Source: Bacilli bacterium
GTDB lineage: Bacteria; Bacillota_I; Bacilli_A; RF39; UBA660
NCBI GenBank assembly: GCA_900768345.1
Contig: CAAGCO010000007.1
Coordinates: forward strand, 62,001-126,000
Direction: 5' to 3'
Length of the DNA stretch: 64,000 nt
In this document: positions 33,987-43,702 of the stretch, piece after piece
How positions within the stretch are numbered: the stretch's first letter is position 1
Layout: each line of letters starts with the position of its first letter
The notes under the pieces: model-generated
What the model was told of the DNA's origin: nothing
Seen by the model: only the letters and a program-made list of their open reading frames with translations
The model's database searches: none
Program-made: the position numbers and the translations under genes

Positions 33987-35169
33987 TTCTATAAAAGATG
34001 GTACTTTTTTAAAAAAAGTATATAATAGGTTTTTTCTTATATATATATCTATAGTTAGAAAAATTGTTGAACCTAGAATAAAAATTCAAAGTAATAAAAT
34101 ATTATTTTTAACATTCCAAGGAAATTATAATTGCAATCCAAAAGCTATCGCTGATGAAATTATTAAACGCGGTTTGAATTATGAGTTGATATGGGCGTGT
34201 AGAAAAGAAAACTTTAATGAAATTGATCAATATCCAAGCGAATTAAAGCTTGTTGACAGGATGTCTTTAAAGTTTTATAAGGAAGCTGCTAGTTGTAAGT
34301 TTATTATTGATAATGCTAATAATTTTGAATATCTTAAATTAAATAAAAAACCTGGTCAAATACTATTGCAACCATGGCATGGTTCAATGGGATTTAAAAG
34401 AATTGAAACTAACAAGAATTCTAATTGGATGAAGAAAGCAGAATATATGGATAAAATTACTGATTACTGCATTGTAAATAGTACTTTTGAAATCGATGTA
34501 TTTAGAAATACTTTTTGGAAAAATACTCCAATGTTAAAGTATGGTCATCCTAGAAATGATGTACTTTTTAATAAAAATAATGAATTTGAAATATATTCAA
34601 AAAAAGTTAAAAAAATGTATGGTATAGATGATGATACTAAAATATTATTATATGCACCTACGTTTAGAGATAATAGCAGTTTTAATTCTTATGGTCTTGA
34701 CTATAATAAGATATATGATGCACTTACAAAGAAGTTTTCCGGAAAATGGGTTATTTTAGTAAGGTTTCATTACAAATTAAAAAATGCGAAGGTTGATAAA
34801 AAATATTTAAATAAGGTTATTAATGCAACAAATTATCCAGATATGCAAGAATTAATGTGTGCTTGTGATATAGGAATTACTGATTATTCTAGTTGGATGT
34901 GTGATTTTGTATTAACGAGAAGACCCGGATTCTTATTTGCTACTGATATAAATGAATATAATGATGAAAGAGGATTTTATTATCCATTAGAAAGTACTCC
35001 ATTCAAAGTTGCAACTAATAATGAAGCGATGGTTAGAAACATACTTGATTTTAATGATACTAAATATCAAAAAGAAGTTGATAAGTTTTTAAAAGATAGA
35101 GGTTGTTTTGAAGAGGGAAAAGCATCTTCTAGGACTGTAAATAAAATTATTGAATTAACTGATAAATAA
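33967..35169 (+). CDS. TagF/TarF-like CDP-polyol phosphotransferase
   Basis: The start is ATG 33967 (AGGTG site upstream; the in-frame ATG at 33853 would overlap the previous gene by 134 bases). The product has 400 residues. Motifs include LLQPWHGSMGFKR, CIVNSTFE, KYGHPRND, LLYAPTFRD, VRFHYKLK and GITDYSSWMCDF. This is the C-terminal catalytic domain of CDP-glycerol glycerophosphotransferases without an extra domain. It should work in the same chain-extension route as its neighbours. A terminator follows. Confidence 0.9.
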   Translation: MIKRVISSIKDGTFLKKVYNRFFLIYISIVRKIVEPRIKIQSNKILFLTFQGNYNCNPKAIADEIIKRGLNYELIWACRKENFNEIDQYPSELKLVDRMSLKFYKEAASCKFIIDNANNFEYLKLNKKPGQILLQPWHGSMGFKRIETNKNSNWMKKAEYMDKITDYCIVNSTFEIDVFRNTFWKNTPMLKYGHPRNDVLFNKNNEFEIYSKKVKKMYGIDDDTKILLYAPTFRDNSSFNSYGLDYNKIYDALTKKFSGKWVILVRFHYKLKNAKVDKKYLNKVINATNYPDMQELMCACDIGITDYSSWMCDFVLTRRPGFLFATDINEYNDERGFYYPLESTPFKVATNNEAMVRNILDFNDTKYQKEVDKFLKDRGCFEEGKASSRTVNKIIELTDK

Positions 35170-35172
35170 TGT

Positions 35173-35203
35173 AAAGATGTCTTTAATAGTCATCTTTTCT
35201 TTT
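35173..35203 (+). terminator. Rho-independent terminator
   Basis: AAAGATG / CATCTTT stem with an 11-base loop and T-rich tail. Confidence 0.6.
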
Positions 35204-35224
35204 TGTAAAGATTTTGTCCAAAAA

Positions 35225-35253
35225 TTGATTTTAATATATATGTATGCTAGAAT
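35225..35253 (+). promoter_or_regulatory. Promoter of the tarI-like gene
   Basis: TTGATT and TAGAAT are spaced 17 bp apart, 30 bases before the next start codon. Confidence 0.6.
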
Positions 35254-35283
35254 AAAAGTAGTATTTACCTTGAGGAGGGTTAT

Positions 35284-36063
35284 ATGAATATAGCTATAAT
35301 TTTTGCCGGTGGTGTAGGGCAAAGAATGGGAAGTGATGTTCCTAAACAATTTTTAGAGGTTTATGGTAAACCTATTATTATTCATACACTAGAAAAATTT
35401 CAATATAATGAAAATATCGATTTAATTTATGTTGCCTGTAAGGAGGAGTTAATTCCAGTTTTTGAAGAAATGGTTACTAAGTATCAGATTACAAAGATTC
35501 CTGATGGTGGTATTGTTGCTGGTGGTAAAACTGGGCAAGATTCTATATATAATGCATTATGTGCTGCTAAACGTGATAATGAAGATGATTCTATAGTATT
35601 AATTCATGATGGTGTTAGACCAATAGTTACGGATGATGTTATAAATAAAAACATAGATAGTGTTTGTGAGTATGGTTCAGCAATCACATGTACTGCTTGT
35701 TATGAAACGCCAGTAATTAGTTATGATGGTATTAGTGTTGCTGATTTGCCAAAGAGAAAATATGTATATACTGCACAAGCTCCACAAAGTTTTAGATTAG
35801 GAGATGTGTTGAAGGTACATGAAAAGGTTAGAAAAGAAAATCCAGAGTATACTGATATAGTAGATACTTGTACACTAATGTCTAAGAATGGATTTGATGT
35901 GCATATTATTGAGGGTAATAGGGGAAATATTAAAGTTACTACTCCTGAAGATTATATTGACTTATTAGCAAGATTATCTGCTGAAGATCAAAAACAAATC
36001 TTTAATTTAATGGTTTCTAAAGAGAATAATAGTAAATTAATTTTAAAAAATGGTGATAAATAA
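35284..36063 (+). CDS. TarI/IspD-family cytidylyltransferase
   Basis: The protein has 259 residues of the IspD/TarI family. It begins IIFAGGVGQRMGS and PKQFLEVYGKP, has LIHDGVRPIV, then YVYTAQAPQSF and a C-terminal VTTPEDY. It moves CMP from CTP to a sugar- or polyol-phosphate. The context (polymerases either side, SDR directly after) favours ribitol-5-phosphate or a related polyol over methylerythritol phosphate. GAGGAGG lies before the start. The last base of its stop codon starts the next gene. Confidence 0.85.
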   Translation: MNIAIIFAGGVGQRMGSDVPKQFLEVYGKPIIIHTLEKFQYNENIDLIYVACKEELIPVFEEMVTKYQITKIPDGGIVAGGKTGQDSIYNALCAAKRDNEDDSIVLIHDGVRPIVTDDVINKNIDSVCEYGSAITCTACYETPVISYDGISVADLPKRKYVYTAQAPQSFRLGDVLKVHEKVRKENPEYTDIVDTCTLMSKNGFDVHIIEGNRGNIKVTTPEDYIDLLARLSAEDQKQIFNLMVSKENNSKLILKNGDK

Positions 36064-37148
36064 TGAATGACATTTTAAGAGAAGACGCTATTCAAGTAAT
36101 TGATTCAAATAATGGTTTAAAAGATATATATAATTCTAAATTTTTAATTACTGGTGCTACAGGTATGATTGGTATGGGATTTGTAAATACTTTACTTACC
36201 TTAAATGATTTATATGGCGCTAATATTGAATTACATTTAGTTGTTAGAAATAAAAATAAATTACCTAATTATGTGCTTGAAAGTCCTAATGTTCATATTA
36301 TTGAACAAGATATAGTTGATCCTATTAAGTGTGATATTAAAGCCGATTATGTAATTCATGCTGCTAGTCCAGCTAGTCCACTTATTATGAAAGAACATCC
36401 TGTTGAAACAAATTTTGCTAATACTATTGGTACTGCTAATGCTTTAAATTATGCAAAAAAATCTAATTCTAAAGGATTTATGTTTATTTCATCACGAGAA
36501 ATATATGGTCAACCTGAGGAAGGCCAAGAATATTTCTATGAAAATGGTAAATATGGACAAGTTGATCCTTTAGTACCTAGAAATGGATATGCAGAAGGTA
36601 AAAAAGCTGCTGAAAATATGTGTGCTGGATTTAAGCAAGAGTATGGTCTAAACACAAAAATAGTTAGATTGGCACATACATATGGACCAGGCATGTCTAT
36701 ATATGATGGTAGAGTTCAAGCTGATTTTTTAAATAATATTGTTCATAATCAAGATATAGTATTAAAAAGCAAAGGCGAAGCAGTTAGAACATATACTTAT
36801 GTTAGTGATGCAATCAATGCAATGTTTGATGTTCTTTTAAATTCTAAGGATATGGTTTATAACATTGCCGATGAGGATTCTAAAACATCTATTAGAGAAT
36901 TGGCCGAGACTTTAGTAAATATATATCCCGAAAGAAATCTAAAATTAGTATTTGATATACCTGAACAAGATAAAAATAATGGTTGTGCAGCATTCACTTT
37001 AGGTATTCTTTCAACAGATAAAATCAGAAATGAATTGGGTTGGAAACCTAAATATTCTATACATGATGGTTTTAAGAGAACGGTTGATTATATAGAAAGC
37101 GAAATGCAAAAAGAAAAGCCTAAAGAGCTTAAACTTACTAATAATTAA
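36063..37148 (+). CDS. Extended SDR (NAD-dependent epimerase/dehydratase)
   Basis: The protein has 361 residues. It has the Rossmann motif GATGMIGMGF, the extended-SDR YAEGKKAAE with the catalytic Tyr-Lys and substrate region LVPRNGYAEG. The family changes nucleotide-activated sugars (dehydration, epimerisation, decarboxylation). It takes the place next to TarI where TarJ, a zinc-type alcohol dehydrogenase, is usually found. Thus it either makes the polyol phosphate in another way or modifies a CDP-sugar. Coupled by a shared base to the TarI-like gene. Confidence 0.8.
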   Translation: MNDILREDAIQVIDSNNGLKDIYNSKFLITGATGMIGMGFVNTLLTLNDLYGANIELHLVVRNKNKLPNYVLESPNVHIIEQDIVDPIKCDIKADYVIHAASPASPLIMKEHPVETNFANTIGTANALNYAKKSNSKGFMFISSREIYGQPEEGQEYFYENGKYGQVDPLVPRNGYAEGKKAAENMCAGFKQEYGLNTKIVRLAHTYGPGMSIYDGRVQADFLNNIVHNQDIVLKSKGEAVRTYTYVSDAINAMFDVLLNSKDMVYNIADEDSKTSIRELAETLVNIYPERNLKLVFDIPEQDKNNGCAAFTLGILSTDKIRNELGWKPKYSIHDGFKRTVDYIESEMQKEKPKELKLTNN

Positions 37149-37153
37149 GATTT

Positions 37154-37184
37154 GAAGATACTTACGATGTAAGTATCTTCTTTT
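37154..37184 (+). terminator. Rho-independent terminator
   Basis: A 12-bp stem, GAAGATACTTAC / GTAAGTATCTTC, with a 3-base loop and TTTT tail. It separates the tarI-SDR unit from the next gene, which has a TATAAT box at 37201-37206. Confidence 0.9.
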
Positions 37185-37223
37185 AATATATAAATTATGG
37201 TATAATTATTTTGTGATGAACTT

Positions 37224-38360
37224 ATGAAAATTTTGCTTATTAAAATTATTATTTTATTATTAAATTTTATTTATTTCTTTTTAAAATTATTGCCTACTAA
37301 AAATAAGATTGTTATGATAAGTAGACAATCTAACAGTGAAACTTTAGATTTTGAATTAATAAGAAAAGAAATAAATAAACATAATAAATATAAAGTTATT
37401 GTTTTATGTAAAAAGTTAGAAGGTAAAGAGAATGCTAAAATAAAAAGTTTGATTTTATATGGTTTTAACATGTTGATTCAAATGTATCATTTGGCTACAT
37501 CTAAAGTTTGTATAATTGATTCTTATTGTATATGTGTAAGTGTTCTTAAGCATAAAAAGAAACTTAAGATTATACAAATATGGCATTCTATTGGAACTAT
37601 GAAAAAGTTTGGTTATGAGATACTTGATCAAGAGGAAGGGTCTTCAACTAAGATAGCTAAAGCTATGAAAATGCATAAAAATTATGATGCTATTTTATGT
37701 GGTGGGAAAGGATATATTGACGATTTATGTCGTGGTTTTAATTGTAGTGAGGATAAAATAGAATTAATTCCTCTTCCAAGAGTAGATAAATTAACTGATA
37801 AAAATAATATAAAATCATTAAAAAACGATATACTTATTAAGTATCCTAGATTAAAAAATAAAAAAAATATATTATATTGTCCAACTTTTAGAAAAAATGA
37901 AAATAATATGAAATTATATGTACAAAAATTGATTGATAGCGTTGATTATAAAAAATATAATTTAATTATTAAATTGCACCCATTAAGTAATATTAAAATA
38001 AATAATAAAAAAGTTATTTTAGCACAAGAATTTAGTTCTGCTGATATGATAGTTGTAAGCGATTATGTAATTACTGATTATTCATGTATATTATATGAGG
38101 CTGGACTTTTGAATAAGCCATTATATTTTTATGCTTTTGATTATGATGATTATAATAAAAATAGAAGTTTAAATATTGATTATTATAATGAATTGCCTGG
38201 AGTCATATCTGGTAACATTAATGATATATTAAAGTCAATAGATTCTGAAAAATATGATTATGTTAAACTTAATAAATTTATAAAAAAATATGTTGATGTT
38301 AATGGTAACAGTAGTGAAAAAATATATAAATTAATAGAAAGGTTAGTAGATGAAAAATAG
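37224..38360 (+). CDS. TagB/TagF-like CDP-polyol phosphotransferase
   Basis: The protein has 378 residues with a short hydrophobic N-terminus. Family signatures: IIQIWHSIGTMKKF, LYCPTFRK, IKLHPLSN, VITDYSCILYEAG and PLYFYAFDYDDY. By size and N-terminus it is closest to the primer-type (TagB) enzymes that add the first polyol phosphate to the lipid-linked disaccharide, though TagF remains possible. It overlaps the deacetylase gene by 11 bases. Confidence 0.85.
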   Translation: MKILLIKIIILLLNFIYFFLKLLPTKNKIVMISRQSNSETLDFELIRKEINKHNKYKVIVLCKKLEGKENAKIKSLILYGFNMLIQMYHLATSKVCIIDSYCICVSVLKHKKKLKIIQIWHSIGTMKKFGYEILDQEEGSSTKIAKAMKMHKNYDAILCGGKGYIDDLCRGFNCSEDKIELIPLPRVDKLTDKNNIKSLKNDILIKYPRLKNKKNILYCPTFRKNENNMKLYVQKLIDSVDYKKYNLIIKLHPLSNIKINNKKVILAQEFSSADMIVVSDYVITDYSCILYEAGLLNKPLYFYAFDYDDYNKNRSLNIDYYNELPGVISGNINDILKSIDSEKYDYVKLNKFIKKYVDVNGNSSEKIYKLIERLVDEK

Positions 38361-39321
38361 AAAGAAAAATAATAAAAAGTATTATAATTCAATAATTACG
38401 ATGCTGACTTTTGGTGTTTTATTGATTGGTATATTATTGACTGTTCATATATTTGATTGTAAAAAAATAAGCAAATTAAATAATGAGTCTAAGGAATATA
38501 GACAAAAAAATAATATATTAAATGAAAAAAACGAAGATTTACTGAAAAGGTTAGAAAAAATTCAAAATAAAATTTATATCGGTGAACCTGGTATGGCTAC
38601 TAAAATACCAATTATCACATTTCATAGAACTGTGGATAGTGAGTCTAAAAAGAAATATTTTTCTGATTCAGAGTGGGTGAATGATTTATCTGTCACTGAT
38701 GCAGAACTTAAATATTTATATGACAATGGATGGAAGTCAATAGATTTGGACGAATTTTATTGTTGGTATAATAAAGATTGTGAATTTCCAGAAAAAACTT
38801 TTGTTATAACTATTGATGACGGTGATAGTGAAGCCTATTATAATATTCTTCCTATATTGGAAAAATACAAATTTAAAGCAACTTTATTTGCTATAGGTAA
38901 AAGTATTCCAGAAAAAACTGAACCTTTGAGTGAGCCAAAAAGATTAAAACTTGGTTATGATAAAATAAAAGAATTACGTGATAATAATTCGCTATTGCAA
39001 GTTGAAAGTCATACATATGATTTACATCATATGGTTGGCAAAAAAGAAGCGGTTTTAACGAAAAGCGAAAAAGAATTAAATGAGGATTTTAAATATAATG
39101 AAAAATATGATTTTAAATATTTAGCTTATCCTTATGGACAATACAATAAAAAAATGTTAACTGTAACTGCTAATAGTAACATAAGAATGGCATTTAAATT
39201 TAGAAGGGGTACTTATGCTACAAGACTTGACAATAAGTATGAAATATCAAGAATTAAAATTAATAGTTTTATGAAACTTGATGAATTTAAAAAAATATTT
39301 GCATATGCTAAAGGAGAATAA
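38350..39321 (+). CDS. Membrane-anchored polysaccharide deacetylase (NodB fold)
   Basis: The protein has 323 residues. One membrane helix (about 18-35), a coiled-coil-like stretch, then a NodB homology domain: TIDDGDSEAY (metal Asp), the zinc-binding ESHTYDLHHM, and YLAYPYGQYN. It removes acetyl groups from N-acetyl sugars outside the cell; the substrate may be the teichoic acid sugar or peptidoglycan. TIDDG replaces the more usual TFDDG. The start ATG lies inside the previous gene, so it is translationally coupled. Next gene starts 2 bases after. Confidence 0.85.
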   Translation: MKNRKKNNKKYYNSIITMLTFGVLLIGILLTVHIFDCKKISKLNNESKEYRQKNNILNEKNEDLLKRLEKIQNKIYIGEPGMATKIPIITFHRTVDSESKKKYFSDSEWVNDLSVTDAELKYLYDNGWKSIDLDEFYCWYNKDCEFPEKTFVITIDDGDSEAYYNILPILEKYKFKATLFAIGKSIPEKTEPLSEPKRLKLGYDKIKELRDNNSLLQVESHTYDLHHMVGKKEAVLTKSEKELNEDFKYNEKYDFKYLAYPYGQYNKKMLTVTANSNIRMAFKFRRGTYATRLDNKYEISRIKINSFMKLDEFKKIFAYAKGE

Positions 39322-39322
39322 A

Positions 39323-40843
39323 ATGAAGAAAAGTATAACTGATTATTTAGATTTAACGAGTAAAAAGTATCCTGATAAAGTAGTTTTTGCTGAAAATGAA
39401 AATGTATTTATTACATATAAAGATTTTGTTCTTGAATCAAAGAAGATAGGTAGTAATATAATAGAAAAATATAATTTATATAAGATGCCTATTATTGTGT
39501 TTATAGATAAAAGTATTAATACTTTGTTATCTATGTTTGGTGTATTATATAGTGGTAATTTTTATACTGTTGTTGATACTATGTCACCTAAAAATAGAAT
39601 AGATTCAATAATCGATACATTAAAACCATCATTAGTAATAACTGATGATAAAAATATAGAGAAGTTTAAATCTTTGGGATATGATATTCCAGTGTTAAAT
39701 ATATCTTCTTTAAATAAAACAAATGATAAATTATTAGAGTGTGCTAGAAATAAAGTAATAGATAGTGATGCAGCATACGTATTATTTACCAGTGGTTCTA
39801 CTGGAGTACCAAAGGGTTCTGTTATAAGTCACAAGTCTGTTATTGAATACACAGATTGGTTTAAAAATGCATTTAATATAAATAGTAGAACTATATTTGG
39901 AAATCAAACGCCATTTTATTTTAGTATGTCGATAAGTGATGTTTTCACTAATATAATGGTTGGATCTACGCTGTATATTATTCCTAAAGTATGTTTTAGT
40001 TTTCCTGTTAAATTAATTGAGTATTTAAATATCAATAAAATAAATACTATATATTGGGTTCCAAGTGCTTTATGTATTGTTGCAAATATGAAAACATTTG
40101 ATTATGTCAAACCAAAATATTTAAAAAAAGTGTTATTTGCTGGTGAAGTAATGCCTATGCCTCAACTTAATATATGGCGACATCATTTGCCAAAGCTAAT
40201 GTATGCTAATTTATTTGGTCCAACTGAAACAACTGATATATGCACTTATTATATTGTGAATAGAAAATTTAAAGATAATGAAACTTTGCCAATAGGTAAG
40301 CCGTGTGAAAATACTGATATTTTAATTATTAAAGATGACAATACTCTTGCTTGTGATGGTGAAGTAGGAGAACTTTATGTAAGAGGAAGTATTGTCGGAA
40401 GTGGTTATTATAATAATTCTGAGAAAACAAATTCTACATTTGTAATTAATCCTCTTAATAATGCTTATCCTGAAATATTATATAAAACTGGGGATTTAGG
40501 TAAATATAATGAATATGGTGAAATAGAGTATTTAGGTCGAAAAGATTTTCAAATTAAACATATGGGTTATAGAATTGAACTTGGTGAAATAGAAACTAAC
40601 ATAAATTCCATTGATGGAATTATATCATCTTGTTGTATTTATGATACAAAGAATAATTTAATTGTGTTATTTTATGAATCTTTTAAATTAAATGATGCTG
40701 AAATACTTGAATTTAGTAATAAAAAATTAGTAAAATATATGCAGCCAAACAAAATTATTAAATTATCAAAAATGCCTCATAATGCTAATGGTAAAATTGA
40801 TAGAGCAAAATTAAAAACTATGTATGAAGAAATGGAGAAATGA
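39323..40843 (+). CDS. dltA: DltA-like amino acid adenylating enzyme
   Basis: I choose ATG 39323 with AAGGAG at 39311-39316. The product has 506 residues of the AMP-binding superfamily: LFTSGSTGVPKGS (P-loop-like), NLFGPTETTD, YKTGDLGKY, GRKDFQIKHMGYRIE and the catalytic lysine in NANGKIDR. DltA activates D-alanine with ATP and loads it on DltC; the carrier gene follows at once. The order A-C-B-D differs from the usual dltABCD. Substrate identity (D-Ala or another amino acid) cannot be read by eye. Confidence 0.85.
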   Translation: MKKSITDYLDLTSKKYPDKVVFAENENVFITYKDFVLESKKIGSNIIEKYNLYKMPIIVFIDKSINTLLSMFGVLYSGNFYTVVDTMSPKNRIDSIIDTLKPSLVITDDKNIEKFKSLGYDIPVLNISSLNKTNDKLLECARNKVIDSDAAYVLFTSGSTGVPKGSVISHKSVIEYTDWFKNAFNINSRTIFGNQTPFYFSMSISDVFTNIMVGSTLYIIPKVCFSFPVKLIEYLNINKINTIYWVPSALCIVANMKTFDYVKPKYLKKVLFAGEVMPMPQLNIWRHHLPKLMYANLFGPTETTDICTYYIVNRKFKDNETLPIGKPCENTDILIIKDDNTLACDGEVGELYVRGSIVGSGYYNNSEKTNSTFVINPLNNAYPEILYKTGDLGKYNEYGEIEYLGRKDFQIKHMGYRIELGEIETNINSIDGIISSCCIYDTKNNLIVLFYESFKLNDAEILEFSNKKLVKYMQPNKIIKLSKMPHNANGKIDRAKLKTMYEEMEK

Positions 40844-40847
40844 AAAA

Positions 40848-41072
40848 ATGAAAAATGAAATTATTGAAGTGCTTAACGATGTTAAAGCAGGAGTAGATTA
40901 TGCAAAAGAAGAAAAACTAATAACAGATGGTATTCTTACATCTTTTGATATTATTATGCTTGTATCACTACTTAATAATAAATTTAATGTTGAGATAGGC
41001 GTTATGGATTTAGTTCCAGAAAACTTTGAATCTGTAAGTACAATTGAATCTCTAATAAATAAATTAAAATAA
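40848..41072 (+). CDS. dltC: DltC-like acyl carrier protein
   Basis: The start is ATG 40848 with GGAG 10 bases upstream. The product has 74 residues, acidic and helical. The phosphopantetheine serine lies in DGILTSFDII, a version of the DSL/DSF carrier motif in which the residue before Ser is Thr instead of Asp. It would carry the activated amino acid to the MBOAT protein at 41110. A private phosphopantetheinyl transferase is encoded in the same operon at 43650. Confidence 0.85.
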   Translation: MKNEIIEVLNDVKAGVDYAKEEKLITDGILTSFDIIMLVSLLNNKFNVEIGVMDLVPENFESVSTIESLINKLK

Positions 41073-41109
41073 TGAGATTATATTTAAATATGAATGAGTG
41101 GTGTTTTAT

Positions 41110-42576
41110 ATGAGTTATGCTAGTATAGAATTTTTATTGTTCGTACTTGTACTTGTTTTTATATACTATGTATTTCCAAAAAAATATAGATATGTAGTAT
41201 TACTTATTGGAAGCTTAATATTTTATTATTTATTTAGCGGAAAATATATAATATTTATATTGTTGTCATCTATAATTACTTATTTTGGCGGAAAATTAAT
41301 AGAAAAATATACAGATAAAAGAAAATTAATATTAATTTTATCTATACTTTTGAATTTATCATTTTTGCTTGTGCTTAAGTATAATAATTTTTTTGGTGAT
41401 ATGTTTAGAGTTATAGGGGTTAATATTCCTTATAAGAAATTTATATTACCTATTGGTATATCATATTATACTTTAGAAACTATTAGTTATCTTACTGATA
41501 TATATAGAAAAAGGATGAAGGCTGAAAGTAATTACTTGAAAGTATTGTTATTTTTGGTATATTTTCCTCAGATAGTTGAAGGACCAATTGCAAATTATAG
41601 TAGACTTTCTAAAACATTATTTAATACTGAAAAGTTTAATTATGATAAATTTGTATCTTCTTTTGTTCTTATTGGCTGGGGGTTTGTTAAAAAACTTGTT
41701 ATTGCTGATAGAGCAGGAATATTTGTGAGTAAGGTATTTGAAAATAATTATGGTGGAATTTTGTTAGTAATTGGGATAATTTTATATACATTACAAATAT
41801 ATGCTGATTTTAGTGGATGCATTGATATAGTGAGTGGTGTTTCAGAATTATTTGGTGTTAAGCTGGATGAAAACTTTAAACGTCCATTTTTTTCAAAATC
41901 AATACAAGAGTTTTGGAGAAGATGGCATATTACGCTTGGCACATGGCTAAAAGAATATGTTTTCTATCCAATAAGTTTGTCTAAAATAAATATGAAACTA
42001 AATTTGAAATTAATGAAAATGAAATCTAAATATTTATCTAAGTTTATAATTACTGCTTTTCCTTTATTCTTTGTGTGGTTCTTTAATGGTATGTGGCATG
42101 GCGCTAGTTTTAAATATGTTGTTTATGGGCTTTATTATTATGTTCTTATGATGATAGGAATATTATTAGAACCAATTTTTAAAAAAATAATAAGCGTATT
42201 CAAGGTGAATACTGAAGTATGGAGTTATAAATTTTTCCAAGCAATTAGAACAATTTTCATAGTATGTTTTGGTATGTTTCTATTTAGAGTAGATAGTTTT
42301 GCACAAATGGGCGTGATGCTTCATAGTAAAGCATCTGCTGCATTATTCAGTTTAGGACTAAAAAAAGCAGATTTTGCTCTTTTAATAGTTGGAACTTTTA
42401 TTATGTTGATAGTTGGAGTAATGCAAGAATTTAATATTAATATTAGAAAAGAATTACAAAAACAAAATTTGATATTTAAATGGTTGGTGTATTATATAAT
42501 AATTTTTTCAATTATAATATTTGGTATTTATGGTAAAGGATATGATGCAGCAAGTTTCATATATGGAGGTTTCTAA
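41110..42576 (+). CDS. dltB: DltB-like MBOAT acyltransferase
   Basis: The product has 488 residues from ATG 41110 (GTG codons lie a few triplets upstream). About eleven membrane helices. MBOAT motifs: FWRRWH (268-273), WLKEYVFYP and His330 in MWHGAS. In the Dlt pathway this protein takes the aminoacyl group from the carrier protein and passes it through the membrane. It follows the adenylating enzyme and carrier genes directly, so this copy is the D-alanylation type, unlike the one at 13414. Confidence 0.85.
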   Translation: MSYASIEFLLFVLVLVFIYYVFPKKYRYVVLLIGSLIFYYLFSGKYIIFILLSSIITYFGGKLIEKYTDKRKLILILSILLNLSFLLVLKYNNFFGDMFRVIGVNIPYKKFILPIGISYYTLETISYLTDIYRKRMKAESNYLKVLLFLVYFPQIVEGPIANYSRLSKTLFNTEKFNYDKFVSSFVLIGWGFVKKLVIADRAGIFVSKVFENNYGGILLVIGIILYTLQIYADFSGCIDIVSGVSELFGVKLDENFKRPFFSKSIQEFWRRWHITLGTWLKEYVFYPISLSKINMKLNLKLMKMKSKYLSKFIITAFPLFFVWFFNGMWHGASFKYVVYGLYYYVLMMIGILLEPIFKKIISVFKVNTEVWSYKFFQAIRTIFIVCFGMFLFRVDSFAQMGVMLHSKASAALFSLGLKKADFALLIVGTFIMLIVGVMQEFNINIRKELQKQNLIFKWLVYYIIIFSIIIFGIYGKGYDAASFIYGGF

Positions 42577-42577
42577 T

Positions 42578-43702
42578 ATGAGAAAACTATTAATATTTAT
42601 AAGATTAGTTATATTTTTTACTATAATGTTTTTTGGAATAATTATCTTGGGTAAGATATTCACTCCTAAGTGGAAGAATGGAACATTGTCACAAGCAGAT
42701 GGACAAGATTACACAATAAATGGTTATTACGAATTGACAAAAAACTCTATAGATGTACTTTTTTTAGGAGATAGTAGTATATATAAAAGTGTTTCGCCTA
42801 TGGAGATATATCAACAAACTGGAATTACCTCTTATAATTATAGTGTTAGTTCTGCTAGAATATATCTACTTTATTATATACTTGAAGATGCATATAAGTA
42901 TCAAAAGCCTAAAGTTATAATGATGGATCCACTTACATTATTTTATACAGAAAAAGAAGTGGAACCTGAGCGAAGAAAATCTTTTGATTATATGAGATTT
43001 AGTAAAGTGAAATATAATATGATAAATGATAAGTTTTTTGAATTTAGCTTGAAAGAAAAATTAACATATTACTTTCCATTATTTAGATATCATTCAAGAT
43101 GGGATAATATAAGTTTATCAAGTGTGAAAAGAACTTTCGGAAATTATCATTCTATAACTAAAGGATATATAATGTCAACCAAAATCAATCCTAGAAATAG
43201 CGGATTTAGTTATATGAATCCTAGTGGTAAAAAAATTGAAATGAAAGATTATACTAAAAAATATTTAGATATGTTTGTTAAATTTTGCAAAGATAATGAT
43301 ATAGATTTGATATTTCTTGGTATACCTGATACGAGGGCTTGGGGATATGAACAAAATGAAGAACTAAAAAAATTAGTTAATGATTATAATGTTAAATATT
43401 TGGATTTAAATAATGATTCTTATGGCCTTGACTTTATGACGGATACTGAAGATAAAGGAATGCATTTGAATCTTAATGGATCATTAAAAATTACTAATGA
43501 AATTGTTAAATATTTAAAAAATAATTATAATTTTGAAGATCGTAGAAAAAATTCAAAGTATCAAAAATGGAATGATGATTTAGTGAAATATAATGAATTA
43601 AAGGAAACTAGATTAAAAGATTTAGAATATAAGATTGAGAATAAAATTTATGACGTTAAAAAACAAAAAACTACAACTAAAAATATTAAAGATAAACATT
43701 AA
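42578..43702 (+). CDS. SGNH-type DltD-like protein
   Basis: The start is ATG 42578, with GGAGG at 42565-42569. The product has 374 residues: one N-terminal membrane helix (about 5-25) and an extracellular SGNH hydrolase fold. The catalytic Ser lies in LFLGDSSIYKS and the distal Asp/His in DTEDKGMHLNLNG. It fills the DltD place, probably moving the acyl group onto the teichoic acid. The C-terminus is Lys-rich. It overlaps the PPTase gene by 53 bases. Confidence 0.8.
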   Translation: MRKLLIFIRLVIFFTIMFFGIIILGKIFTPKWKNGTLSQADGQDYTINGYYELTKNSIDVLFLGDSSIYKSVSPMEIYQQTGITSYNYSVSSARIYLLYYILEDAYKYQKPKVIMMDPLTLFYTEKEVEPERRKSFDYMRFSKVKYNMINDKFFEFSLKEKLTYYFPLFRYHSRWDNISLSSVKRTFGNYHSITKGYIMSTKINPRNSGFSYMNPSGKKIEMKDYTKKYLDMFVKFCKDNDIDLIFLGIPDTRAWGYEQNEELKKLVNDYNVKYLDLNNDSYGLDFMTDTEDKGMHLNLNGSLKITNEIVKYLKNNYNFEDRRKNSKYQKWNDDLVKYNELKETRLKDLEYKIENKIYDVKKQKTTTKNIKDKH

